Below, one piece after another: positions 1 to 5,955 of a stretch of 6,288 nt of DNA (position 1 is the first letter of the stretch; the number at the start of each line of letters is the position of its first letter). The stretch spans positions 1 to 6,288 of the forward strand of contig CAIOSU010000059.1 in assembly GCA_903861055.1 (NCBI GenBank). The letters are read 5' to 3'. Both the position numbers and the translations under genes were made by a program. Below the pieces are notes generated by a model. That model had not been told where the DNA came from, did no database searches, and saw only the letters and a program-made list of their open reading frames with translations. The stretch comes from an uncultured bacterium. Its GTDB lineage: Bacteria > Bacteroidota > Bacteroidia > Chitinophagales > CAIOSU01.

Positions 1-150
1 CGCGGTGCTAGTTCAGACCGCGGCGGCAGTCGCCCACCAGCACGTGGTGGTGACCGTCCGGAGCGTAACCGTTATAAAACCGACGGCAGTGCTGGCGGTG
101 GTCGCACCGGTGGTGGCTTTAAGTCGAAAGGCAAAGGCGGAAACTGGTAA
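1..150 (+). CDS. 3' end of an RNA-binding protein with an RG-rich tail, probably a DEAD-box RNA helicase (partial)
   Basis: Only the last 49 codons and the TAA stop (148-150) are inside the window; the gene starts to the left. The reading frame is frame 1. The visible peptide is almost entirely low-complexity Gly, Arg, Ser and Lys, with RGG/GGR-like clusters (near codons 7-8, 15-17 and 33-35) and a basic end reading GGGFKSKGKGGNW. Tails like this are flexible, bind RNA, and in Bacteroidota are common at the C-terminus of RhlE-type DEAD-box helicases; they also occur in RRM proteins and in some pseudouridine synthases. No catalytic domain is visible, so the helicase assignment rests on tail type only. 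The codons (GGT, GGC, CGT) are more G/C-rich than those of the genes to the right, as the Gly/Arg content demands. A strong terminator lies 53 bases after the stop, so the transcript probably ends with this gene. Confidence 0.7.
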   Translation, partial: RGASSDRGGSRPPARGGDRPERNRYKTDGSAGGGRTGGGFKSKGKGGNW

Positions 151-155
151 GTTTT

Positions 156-183
156 GGTCCACAGTCCACAGGCGAAAGTCCAT
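156..183. repeat. Heptamer-period tandem repeat (RGTCSAY-like), left copy
   Basis: Four consecutive 7-base units begin at 156, 163, 170 and 177. The first is GGTCCAC and the fourth AGTCCAT; the third (170-176) is degenerate. The consensus is about RGTCSAY. The tract sits between the stop of the RG-rich gene and its terminator. A second tract with the same period and consensus is at 5908-5935. I remember similar 'GTCCATGGTC / GTCGATAGTC' tracts in Bacteroidota intergenic DNA, but this was not checked. The function is unknown. Confidence 0.55.
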
Positions 184-202
184 GGATATATAATATAGCA
201 AG

Positions 203-240
203 AACGGCTACCGAGCAATCGGTGGCCGTTTTTTGTTTTT
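203..240 (+). terminator. Intrinsic (rho-independent) terminator of the RG-rich gene
   Basis: A 12-base-pair stem is formed by 203-214 (AACGGCTACCGA) and 219-230 (TCGGTGGCCGTT), with one T-G wobble and otherwise perfect pairing. The loop is the stable tetraloop GCAA (215-218). A T-rich run (229-240, broken by one G) follows directly. The T run is on the plus strand, so the terminator serves the gene ending at 150. On the minus strand the stem is followed by only a weak T-rich stretch, so it could at most act poorly on read-through from nupC. Confidence 0.88.
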
Positions 241-450
241 AGCATTATTGTCTGGGAGCTTACCCATGCAACAAAACATGGTAAGTCATGATCCCCATGA
301 GAGAGGCTAGGTGAAAAGTATCTTAAATCAACCCATGCTTTCTCAAAAGCAATTGCTCATCGCCATTGATGTAGGCAAATATACCCAAGATGAAAAGGGG
401 AAGGAAATCCAAGGGATATAGGCAATGGATCAATAGCTGATTGCAGAGAC
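241..450. other. Intergenic stretch between convergent genes; no convincing gene
   Basis: This lies between the terminator and the nupC stop. It contains an imperfect hairpin: TTACCCATG at 260-268 pairs with CATGGTAA at 277-284 with one bulged C, and a C-G pair (259/285) extends it. A 5-bp hairpin follows (TCATG at 286-290 with CATGA at 296-300). CATG occurs at 265, 277, 287 and 296. Neither hairpin has a T run on either strand, so they are not clear terminators for nupC. Small frames exist on both strands: plus 311-421, 36 codons from GTG, and a hydrophobic minus frame ending at 323. None has a good start or recognisable homology. Confidence 0.5.
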
Positions 451-1740
451 TTAAATTAGTACTGCAGCAATTACCGCTGTAAGGAAGCTAGCTATGGTAC
501 CGCCGATAAGGGAATAAACGCCGAGTTGCACTAGGTTTTGGCGTTGGTTGGGGGCCAGCACACTTATGCCTCCAATCTGAATGCCGATGGAGGCGAAGTT
601 GGCAAAGCCACACAAAGCATAAAGCCCAATGATAATGGAGCGCTCATCAGTAAGTAAGCCAGAATCCTTCATCTTAGCCATACTTTCATAGGCAAAAAAC
701 TCATTTAGGATGGTTTTCTCGCCTAGAAGCTGGCCTATCAGTAGCATATCTTTGGCATCGGTGCCTAAAATCCAGGCAAGTGGCGAAAAGGCCATACCTA
801 GCAAATATTGCAGGCTTAGGTTCTGAAATCTACCATCGGTTGATGCAGCAACCATTTCATTGATATTTCCTATCTCGCCAACTGCACCAAGTATACCGTT
901 TATAAGATACATCATGGCGGTAAAGGCCAAAAGCATCGCGCCTACGTTTACGGCAAGCTTTAGTCCTTCGGTAGTACCGTTTGATAATGCATCTAACACA
1001 TTGCTACCAATTTTTTCTTTAGGAATGATAATGTTTCGGTCAATTTTGTCGTGCTCCGTTTCGGGTACCAGCATTTTAGCGGCTACTATTGCTGCTGGTG
1101 CCGACATGATAGAGGCTGTTAGGAAATGGCGAGCGTAGTATAACTGCATTTCCTCGTCAGGTCCGCCCAAATACTTAATATACGCTACCAATACGCCACC
1201 TGCAATTGTGGCCATACCGCCCGTCATCAAGCACATCACCTCAGAGCGGGTCATATTAGGCAAATAGGGTTTTACTAGCAGCGGTGCTTCCGTTTGGCCT
1301 AGAAATATATTTCCTGCTGCAGCTAAACTTTCAGCACCCGATAGGCGCATGGTTTTGCTCATAACCCAAGCAATGACAAATACGATACGCTGCAAAATGC
1401 CCAAGTAATAAAGCACCGAGGTGAGGGCGGAAAAAAATACAATAGTGGGCAGTACTTGAAATGCAAAAATGAAACCGAACGAATCCATATCGGTAACCAA
1501 CTTGCCGAATAGCATTTTTGCCCCTTCGGACGAGTAGCCAAGCACAGCAACAAAGCCTTTTGCAATAGTATCAAACAACTGGGTTACTCGTTCAACTTTA
1601 AGCACCAAGAGGGCAAACACAATTTGCAAAAGCATACCAGCGCCAACCAGTTTCCAATCAATTTGCTTCCGGTTTTTGCTAAGCGCATAGCATATGGCCA
1701 ACAAAACAACAATGCCTAGTATTCCTCTTGCATATATCAC
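451..1740 (-). CDS. nupC: Concentrative nucleoside transporter (CNT/NupC family)
   Basis: Inner-membrane transporter that takes up nucleosides with a cation gradient. The protein is 429 aa, close to the usual 400-425, and strongly hydrophobic. Residues 1-20 form the first membrane helix; the gate and core domains follow in family order. The first re-entrant hairpin carries GQTEAP (148-153), the nucleobase-binding motif of the Vibrio cholerae CNT and animal CNTs. N144 sits where that transporter has its sodium-site Asn, with T178 near the matching Ser position. Substrate-side motifs NEFFAY (346-351) and CGFANFASIG (377-386) are also present. E. coli NupC, a proton symporter, has GQSE instead, so sodium coupling is inferred. 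The start is GTG at 1738-1740: the frame meets a stop at 1753-1755, the only other upstream option is CTG at 1744, and the next Met would delete the first helix. No Shine-Dalgarno sequence is seen. Last gene of the etfBA-bfn operon, 30 bases after bfn. Nucleoside specificity cannot be read from sequence. Confidence 0.93.
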   Translation of the reverse strand: MIYARGILGIVVLLAICYALSKNRKQIDWKLVGAGMLLQIVFALLVLKVERVTQLFDTIAKGFVAVLGYSSEGAKMLFGKLVTDMDSFGFIFAFQVLPTIVFFSALTSVLYYLGILQRIVFVIAWVMSKTMRLSGAESLAAAGNIFLGQTEAPLLVKPYLPNMTRSEVMCLMTGGMATIAGGVLVAYIKYLGGPDEEMQLYYARHFLTASIMSAPAAIVAAKMLVPETEHDKIDRNIIIPKEKIGSNVLDALSNGTTEGLKLAVNVGAMLLAFTAMMYLINGILGAVGEIGNINEMVAASTDGRFQNLSLQYLLGMAFSPLAWILGTDAKDMLLIGQLLGEKTILNEFFAYESMAKMKDSGLLTDERSIIIGLYALCGFANFASIGIQIGGISVLAPNQRQNLVQLGVYSLIGGTIASFLTAVIAAVLI

Positions 1741-1770
1741 GGGCAGTAGTGGTTAGGTGCAGCTAATAGG

Positions 1771-2418
1771 TTATGATTCTTTTTCTTTGCGACGCGTAAT
1801 TTCGTCCCTTACCTTAGCCGCTGTTTCGTAATCTTCATTGGCTAGCAAGTTGTTAAGCATTTCCTTCAATTCATCCAACCCTAAGTTTGATAAATTGCTG
1901 CCACTTTTAGCTGTAGGAGAAACGATAGACTCGATATTGGCTGTTGGTGTTTCGTCAGCATCATCATCGTCGTCATCCTTATCTGCTTTGCTGGCTTCTT
2001 GCTGGCTATCTTCCATTACAATACCCGCTTGGTCTAGTATAAACTCGAATGTATAAATGGGACAATTGAAGCGCACCGCCAATGCCAAGGCATCGCTCGT
2101 GCGCGAATCAATTTCCACGGTTTCGCCGCCACGGCTGCACACTAATTGCGCAAAGAAAATACCGTCCTTCAGGTTGCTAATTACTACTTCTTGAAGCTCG
2201 ATATCAAACGTAAGAAACATATTGCGCATCAAATCATGCGTAAGTGGTCGGCTTGGGTTCATCTTCTCTAGGGCCACAGCTATAGCTTGGGCCTCTGGGC
2301 CGCCAATCACAATGGGCAAGCGACGCACACCTTGCACCTCTCCCAGCACTACGGCATATGAGTGGGAGCCGGCAATGCTGTGAGAGAGTGCTACAATCTC
2401 GAGTTCGAGTTTCTCCAT
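1771..2418 (-). CDS. Bifunctional nuclease family protein (BFN/DUF151) with C-terminal UVR domain
   Basis: 215 aa, in three parts. Residues 1-135 are the BFN domain (DUF151), with the family's conserved blocks RRLPIVIGGPEAQAIA (32-47), RPLTHDL (57-63) and DSRTSDALALAVR (104-116). Residues 138-178 are a polar linker containing an unbroken Asp run (148-153). Residues 179-213 are a UVR motif (LDELKEMLNNLLANEDYETA and onward), the coiled hairpin that in UvrB contacts UvrC and also occurs in ClpC and McsA. Plant members are reported to have DNase and RNase activity, while the Thermotoga DUF151 structure left the function open, so 'nuclease' is a family label. The BFN+UVR fusion is, to my knowledge, the usual form in Bacteroidota. 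The UVR part suggests a protein partner, possibly in repair or proteolysis (inference). ATG at 2416-2418 follows an A/T-rich leader. It lies 31 bases after etfA and 30 before nupC, so co-transcription is likely. Confidence 0.93.
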   Translation of the reverse strand: MEKLELEIVALSHSIAGSHSYAVVLGEVQGVRRLPIVIGGPEAQAIAVALEKMNPSRPLTHDLMRNMFLTFDIELQEVVISNLKDGIFFAQLVCSRGGETVEIDSRTSDALALAVRFNCPIYTFEFILDQAGIVMEDSQQEASKADKDDDDDDADETPTANIESIVSPTAKSGSNLSNLGLDELKEMLNNLLANEDYETAAKVRDEITRRKEKES

Positions 2419-2449
2419 ATATACAATGTAGGCTTATTAGCCCAAATTA

Positions 2450-3424
2450 TCAATTGTTGGCGTAATACTTCTTAAGTGCCTCATTCAACTTAGGTACTAC
2501 TGCAAATGCATCACCAACAATACCGTAGTCGGCAGCCTTAAAGAAAGGAGCTTCTGGGTCGACATTGATAACAACAATCGTTTTGCTGCTGCTCACACCT
2601 GCCAAGTGCTGTATAGCACCAGAGATACCAACGGCAATATATAGGTTAGGGCTGATGGTCAAACCAGTTTGGCCAACGTGCTCGTGGTGAGGGCGCCAGT
2701 CAACGTCACTAACTGCACGGCTACAAGCTGTGGCAGCGTGAAGTAAGTTGGCCATTTCCTCAATCATACCCCAGTTTTCAGGGCCTTTCAAGCCACGGCC
2801 GGCAGATACTACCAACTCAGCTTCTGGCAACGGAATGCCTTCGCCAGCTTTCTCAACGTGCAATACTTTTACACCAAAATCGCTATCAGCAAGGCCAGCG
2901 CTAAAATCCTCAACTGCCGCAGAACCTTCGCCCTTAGCAATCGGGAAAGAGTTGGCATTAACAGTAATGATTTTTTTTTCGGTAGCAAAAGTAAAGTTTG
3001 CAACACCTTTTCCTGAGAACACCGCTTTCTTAACGGTGAAGGTGCCTTCTGTGTTGGCTAGCTCTGTGGCATTAGTTACCACACCAGCTTTCAAACGAAC
3101 CGATAGGCGAGGGGCAAGGGCTTTACCATTGAAGGTACTGCTCAATATCAAAATGGTAGCACCAGCTTTATCAGCGGCCGCAGCTACTACTTTGGTAAAA
3201 GCGCGGCTGTCAAAATGGTCAAGCTTTGCGTTCTCTTCGTGCAATACTTTGCTTACGCCTTGTTGGCCAAGGGTAGCTAGTTCGCTATGGTCAATTTTGC
3301 CTACTGCAACTGCTACTGCATCAGTACCTAGTTTACCAGCAAGTTTGGCACCGTAGCTAGCAGCTTCGCGGGCCGATTTTTTCAGTTTACCCTCTTGGGT
3401 TTCTACAAATATTAATACTGACAT
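2450..3424 (-). CDS. etfA: Electron transfer flavoprotein, alpha subunit
   Basis: FAD-carrying subunit of the soluble EtfAB heterodimer, which accepts electrons from acyl-CoA and other dehydrogenases and passes them to the quinone pool through ETF:quinone oxidoreductase. 324 aa, normal length. Residues 1-~195 form the N-terminal ETF domain. The C-terminal FAD domain shows every hallmark in order: SAGRGLKGPENW (207-218), HHEHVGQTG (246-254), the signature LYIAVGISGAIQH (261-273), SSSKTIVVIN (278-287), DPEAPFFKAADYGIVGD (289-305) and PKLNEALK (311-318). These positions contact the flavin and pyrophosphate in known ETFs. It looks like an ordinary class I ETF; no ferredoxin domain or bifurcation partner is nearby. 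ATG at 3422-3424 is only 3 bases after the etfB stop (TAAGCCATG), so translation is probably coupled and gives equal subunit amounts. The stop is TGA. Codons 149-152 contain a nine-A run on the coding strand, a possible slippage site. Confidence 0.97.
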   Translation of the reverse strand: MSVLIFVETQEGKLKKSAREAASYGAKLAGKLGTDAVAVAVGKIDHSELATLGQQGVSKVLHEENAKLDHFDSRAFTKVVAAAADKAGATILILSSTFNGKALAPRLSVRLKAGVVTNATELANTEGTFTVKKAVFSGKGVANFTFATEKKIITVNANSFPIAKGEGSAAVEDFSAGLADSDFGVKVLHVEKAGEGIPLPEAELVVSAGRGLKGPENWGMIEEMANLLHAATACSRAVSDVDWRPHHEHVGQTGLTISPNLYIAVGISGAIQHLAGVSSSKTIVVINVDPEAPFFKAADYGIVGDAFAVVPKLNEALKKYYANN

Positions 3425-3427
3425 GGC

Positions 3428-4168
3428 TTAGATTACTTTAGCTTCTTCGTGTAATAATCTTACTAATTCTTCAACATTATCGGGGCTGATAAGCTTCACG
3501 TTGCCACGCTCTTTAGGAGCCTCAAAGTGGTGAACCGTGGTGTAGGTATCTACACTAGCAGCAGCAACTACTTTCAATGGCTTAGTGCGGGCAGCCATAA
3601 TGCCGCGCATGTTAGGTATGCGGGCTTCGGCCATGCCTTTCTGGCAGCTAACCACAAACGGGGTTTTTACTTCCAAGGTTTCTTCACCACCTTCAATTTC
3701 ACGCACTACAGTGGCAGTATTGCCGTTCAAATCAAGCTTTACGCCCAACGAAATGTATGGCAAATCCAACAACTCAGATAGCATGCCAGCAACCATAAAA
3801 CCGTTGTAGTTAATGGTTTCCTTACCTGTAAAAATAATATCGTAGCCTTCGCTTTTGGCATAATCAGCTATCAAAGCAGCTACTTGGTAAGCGTCCACGT
3901 CGTCGGCGTCAATGCGCACGGCATCGTCGGCACCAATGGCCAAACCCTTGCGGATAACTGGCTCAACGTCGGCTTTGCCCACAGTTACAGTAGTTACAGT
4001 GCCTCCAAGTTTCTCTTTCAACTCAAGGGCTTTTACAAGGGCGTACCACTCATCAGTAGGATTCATGATCCACTGCACCTTATCTTCGTTGAACTTTGTA
4101 TTATTGTCCGTGAAGGTAATCTTGGTAGTAGTATCTGGCGCCTTGCTAACACAAACTAAGAATTTCAT
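3428..4168 (-). CDS. etfB: Electron transfer flavoprotein, beta subunit
   Basis: Partner of EtfA; binds AMP and helps hold the FAD of the heterodimer. 246 aa, usual length. Family features in order: N-terminal MKFLVCVSKAPDT; NPTDEWYALVKALELKEK (36-53), the nucleotide-contacting region; GTVTTVTVGKA (56-66); FTGKETINYNG (113-123); and the ETF-beta signature from VVREIEGGEE (154-163) through QKGMAEARIPN (176-186) to GIMAARTKPL (189-198). The C-terminal arm (~200-246) normally wraps onto EtfA. It is the first gene of the operon. The ATG at 4166-4168 gives the standard family N-terminus. A candidate Bacteroidota-type promoter lies about 45-75 bases upstream, shared as a divergent region with the TPR gene. 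Together with etfA it points to fatty-acid or amino-acid oxidation in a respiring cell, although no dehydrogenase gene is in view. Confidence 0.97.
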   Translation of the reverse strand: MKFLVCVSKAPDTTTKITFTDNNTKFNEDKVQWIMNPTDEWYALVKALELKEKLGGTVTTVTVGKADVEPVIRKGLAIGADDAVRIDADDVDAYQVAALIADYAKSEGYDIIFTGKETINYNGFMVAGMLSELLDLPYISLGVKLDLNGNTATVVREIEGGEETLEVKTPFVVSCQKGMAEARIPNMRGIMAARTKPLKVVAAASVDTYTTVHHFEAPKERGNVKLISPDNVEELVRLLHEEAKVI

Positions 4169-4194
4169 ATTTTTAGGCTTGATTTATAGAATTG
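4163..4194 (+). promoter_or_regulatory. Weak candidate promoter of the TPR-tilS pair
   Basis: On the plus strand, TTTC (4163-4166), 20 bases, then TAGAATTG (4187-4194). Each box differs by one base from the Bacteroidota TTTG / TAnnTTTG consensus. The predicted start near 4200 leaves about 45 bases of leader before the ATG at 4246. The -33 box lies inside the first codons of etfB. The match is weaker than that of the opposing promoter, but some promoter is expected here because the upstream gene is divergent. Confidence 0.3.
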
Positions 4195-4213
4195 GTCATC
4201 AAAATTTCGGTAG

Positions 4214-4245
4214 CGAAAATAGCCATTTATCATAACAATATCAAA
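4214..4245 (-). promoter_or_regulatory. Candidate promoter of the etfB-etfA-bfn-nupC operon
   Basis: On the minus strand, TTTG (4245-4242) is followed after 20 bases by TATTTTCG (4221-4214). The Bacteroidota vegetative sigma consensus is TTTG at -33 and TAnnTTTG at -7 with about 19-21 bases between, so the -33 matches exactly and the -7 has one mismatch. Transcription would start near 4205-4210, giving a leader of roughly 40 bases before the etfB ATG. The -33 box ends next to the divergent TPR start codon (4246). This was found by eye in a 77-base region, so a chance match is possible. Confidence 0.5.
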
Positions 4246-4581
4246 ATGATTGAAGCTCGTTTGGAACAACTTAAGGGAATGCTGAAGGATAATCCGGATG
4301 ATTCATTTCTATTGTATGCTATTGCTCAGGAATATACCAAGCTTAATAACAAATCAGAGGCGTTAAAGTTTTTTGATAACTTATTGAAAACCAATCCTAA
4401 TTACACTGGTGCCTATTATCATTTGGGCAAATTGTACGAAGCCATGGACCAAGCGGAGGCGGCCATAGATACTTATAAACAGGGGTTGGTAATTACGCAA
4501 CAAAGGGGCGCGCACCACGATTACAACGAATTAAAGGGCGCACTGTCGCTAATAGCCGATGACGAGGAAGACGAGTATTAA
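4246..4581 (+). CDS. Small tetratricopeptide-repeat protein with acidic tail
   Basis: 111 aa soluble protein with no signal peptide or membrane segment. Residues 1-18 are a short helix (MIEARLEQLKGMLKDNPD). Two TPR units follow: 19-52 (SFLLYAIAQEYTKLNNKSEA and onward, ending in NPN) and 53-86 (AYYHLGKLYEAMDQAEAAID and onward), each with the spaced small and aromatic residues of the repeat. The protein ends in an acidic tail, DDEEDEY (105-111). TPRs bind other proteins; the partner is unknown. I chose ATG at 4246 because the preceding frame opens only with a TTG at 4192, inside the likely promoter region, and the 18 extra residues do not look like part of the repeat. The 3' end overlaps the start of tilS by 23 bases, so the two are probably co-transcribed and translationally coupled. 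I do not recognise a named gene; a role beside TilS in tRNA modification is only a guess from position. Confidence 0.88.
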   Translation: MIEARLEQLKGMLKDNPDDSFLLYAIAQEYTKLNNKSEALKFFDNLLKTNPNYTGAYYHLGKLYEAMDQAEAAIDTYKQGLVITQQRGAHHDYNELKGALSLIADDEEDEY

Positions 4582-5923
4582 TAGTGCGCTACAAGATAGA
4601 CTGGCTTTGCAATTACAGCAAAACGGCCTGCTGCAAAGGGGCGATAAAGTGCTATTGGCAGTGAGCGGTGGGTTGGATAGCGTGGTAATGGCGCACCTGT
4701 TGCACGGCCTTGGCTATGCAACGGCCGTGGCACATTGTAACTTTCAGCTTCGGGGTGCTGATGCCGATGGCGACGAGGCTTTTGTGAAAGATTTGGCTAA
4801 ACAATTGGATTTGCCGTTTATTAGTACCCGATTTGATATCGAGGGCTATGCCAAGCTACATGGCCTCAGTACCCAAATGGCGGCACGAGAGTTGCGTTAC
4901 GAATGGCTGGAGGGCATACGCAAGCAAACGGATTGCTACTACCTAGCCACCGCCCACCACAAAAACGACCAAGCCGAAACCGTGCTATTGAATATTATTA
5001 AAGGTACGGGCATACGCGGTTTGCACGGCATGCTGCCCAAGCAGGGGCACTTGATTAGGCCACTTTTGGCTTTTAATAGGGCGGAATTGGAAGAATACGC
5101 CCAAGCTAACAACCTAACCTGGCGCACCGATGCCAGCAATGCCGACACCCACTACCAGCGCAACTTCTTGCGCCACGAGGTATTGCCGCTGCTAGAGCAG
5201 GTAAACCCTGCGGTGGTAAACACGCTAGCGCAAGAGGCCAGCTATTTTAAAGATGCTGCCATCATTTACGAGCAAGGCATAAAGTACTATTTAAAGAAGT
5301 TAGTAGAAAACCGCCCTAGCGGACAGCATGTGCCGATAAAAAAACTACAACTGTACCCCGCGCAAAGCACCTTGTTATATGAATGGCTTAGCCCTGCTGG
5401 GTTTAACGAGGCGCAGGTGCACGATATATTGGCGGCATTGGATAGCACCGAAGTAAAGCAGTTTTACAGCACAAACTGCCGCCTGATAAAAGACCGCCAG
5501 TTTTTGGTACTGACCGATAAGACCGTGGAAAACGACCACCGCGTACTGATAGAGAAATTTAGTAAGCGGGTGAAGGTGCCGGGTTTGGAGCTCAAGTTTC
5601 ATGTGCAGACTGCCAACAACTACCACATACCCACCCACGCAACAGTGGCTGCCTTGGATGCAGATAAGCTTGAAATGCCCTTGGTGCTGCGCCGCTGGCA
5701 GCGCGGCGACTACCTATACCCCATAGGCCCCAAGCGCAAAAAGAAGAAACTAAGCAACCTATTGGGCGAGCTAAAACTAACCCAACTGCAAAAAGAAAAC
5801 ACCTGGGTGCTGCTTTCTGGTGATTGTATTATGTGGGTGGTAGGGTATAGGTTGGATGATAGGTTTAAGGTGACTGGTGGGACTAAGAGTGTTGTGGAGG
5901 TTGAGGTTGTCCATGGTCGATAG
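4559..5923 (+). CDS. tilS: tRNA(Ile)-lysidine synthase
   Basis: Cytoplasmic enzyme that uses ATP and lysine to convert C34 of tRNA-Ile(CAU) to lysidine, which changes both amino acid identity and codon reading from AUG to AUA; normally essential. 454 aa, slightly longer than E. coli TilS (432). N-terminal PP-loop ATPase: SGGLDS (36-41), HCNFQLRG (59-66), ARELRY (109-114), TAHHKNDQAETVLLNIIKGT (131-150), GIRGLHG (151-157), RPLL (167-170), and DASNADTHYQRNFLRH (191-206) with its RN-x-LRH block. The C-terminal TilS domain is present: RRWQRGD (378-384), a basic KRKKKKL run and WVVGYRLDDRFKVT (426-439). It is therefore the long, two-domain form. ATG at 4559 overlaps the TPR gene; later in-frame options are CTG or TTG, and the next ATG is past the PP-loop. 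The last ~30 codons change base composition sharply and the stop TAG (5921-5923) falls inside a heptamer repeat, so the last four residues (VHGR) are probably repeat-encoded. Confidence 0.96.
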   Translation: MTRKTSINSALQDRLALQLQQNGLLQRGDKVLLAVSGGLDSVVMAHLLHGLGYATAVAHCNFQLRGADADGDEAFVKDLAKQLDLPFISTRFDIEGYAKLHGLSTQMAARELRYEWLEGIRKQTDCYYLATAHHKNDQAETVLLNIIKGTGIRGLHGMLPKQGHLIRPLLAFNRAELEEYAQANNLTWRTDASNADTHYQRNFLRHEVLPLLEQVNPAVVNTLAQEASYFKDAAIIYEQGIKYYLKKLVENRPSGQHVPIKKLQLYPAQSTLLYEWLSPAGFNEAQVHDILAALDSTEVKQFYSTNCRLIKDRQFLVLTDKTVENDHRVLIEKFSKRVKVPGLELKFHVQTANNYHIPTHATVAALDADKLEMPLVLRRWQRGDYLYPIGPKRKKKKLSNLLGELKLTQLQKENTWVLLSGDCIMWVVGYRLDDRFKVTGGTKSVVEVEVVHGR

Positions 5924-5935
5924 TCGATGGTCCAT
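5908..5935. repeat. Heptamer-period tandem repeat (RGTCSAT-like), right copy, overlapping the tilS stop
   Basis: Four 7-base units begin at 5908, 5915, 5922 and 5929, with CCATGG at both ends; the second is GGTCGAT and the third AGTCGAT. The units differ at only two positions, so this copy is cleaner than the one at 156-183. The tract starts inside the last codons of tilS and contains its TAG (5921-5923). The CCATGG hexamers and the internal symmetry could allow a weak hairpin. Confidence 0.65.
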
Positions 5936-5955
5936 GGAGAAAGCGGAAGTTAGCA

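Noticed and set aside
5..193. 62-codon frames on both strands over the left edge
   Set aside because: They are off-frame readings of the Gly/Arg-coding repeat. Frame 1 (1-150) explains the base pattern and ends just before the terminator.
860..1138. 92-codon plus-strand frame inside nupC
   Set aside because: Antisense shadow of a conserved transporter; no recognisable product.
2748..3356. 202-codon plus-strand open frame opposite etfA
   Set aside because: It is the antisense shadow of a gene with all ETF-alpha signatures. Its translation is low-complexity Ser/Ala/Pro with no domain.
3527..4235. Several 74-107 codon plus-strand frames opposite etfB
   Set aside because: Shadows of etfB. They have no domain signature and their codon pattern mirrors that of the antisense gene.
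4192..4245. Upstream TTG start giving the TPR protein 18 more residues
   Set aside because: It falls in the promoter region and adds residues not typical of the repeat; ATG at 4246 is the simpler start.
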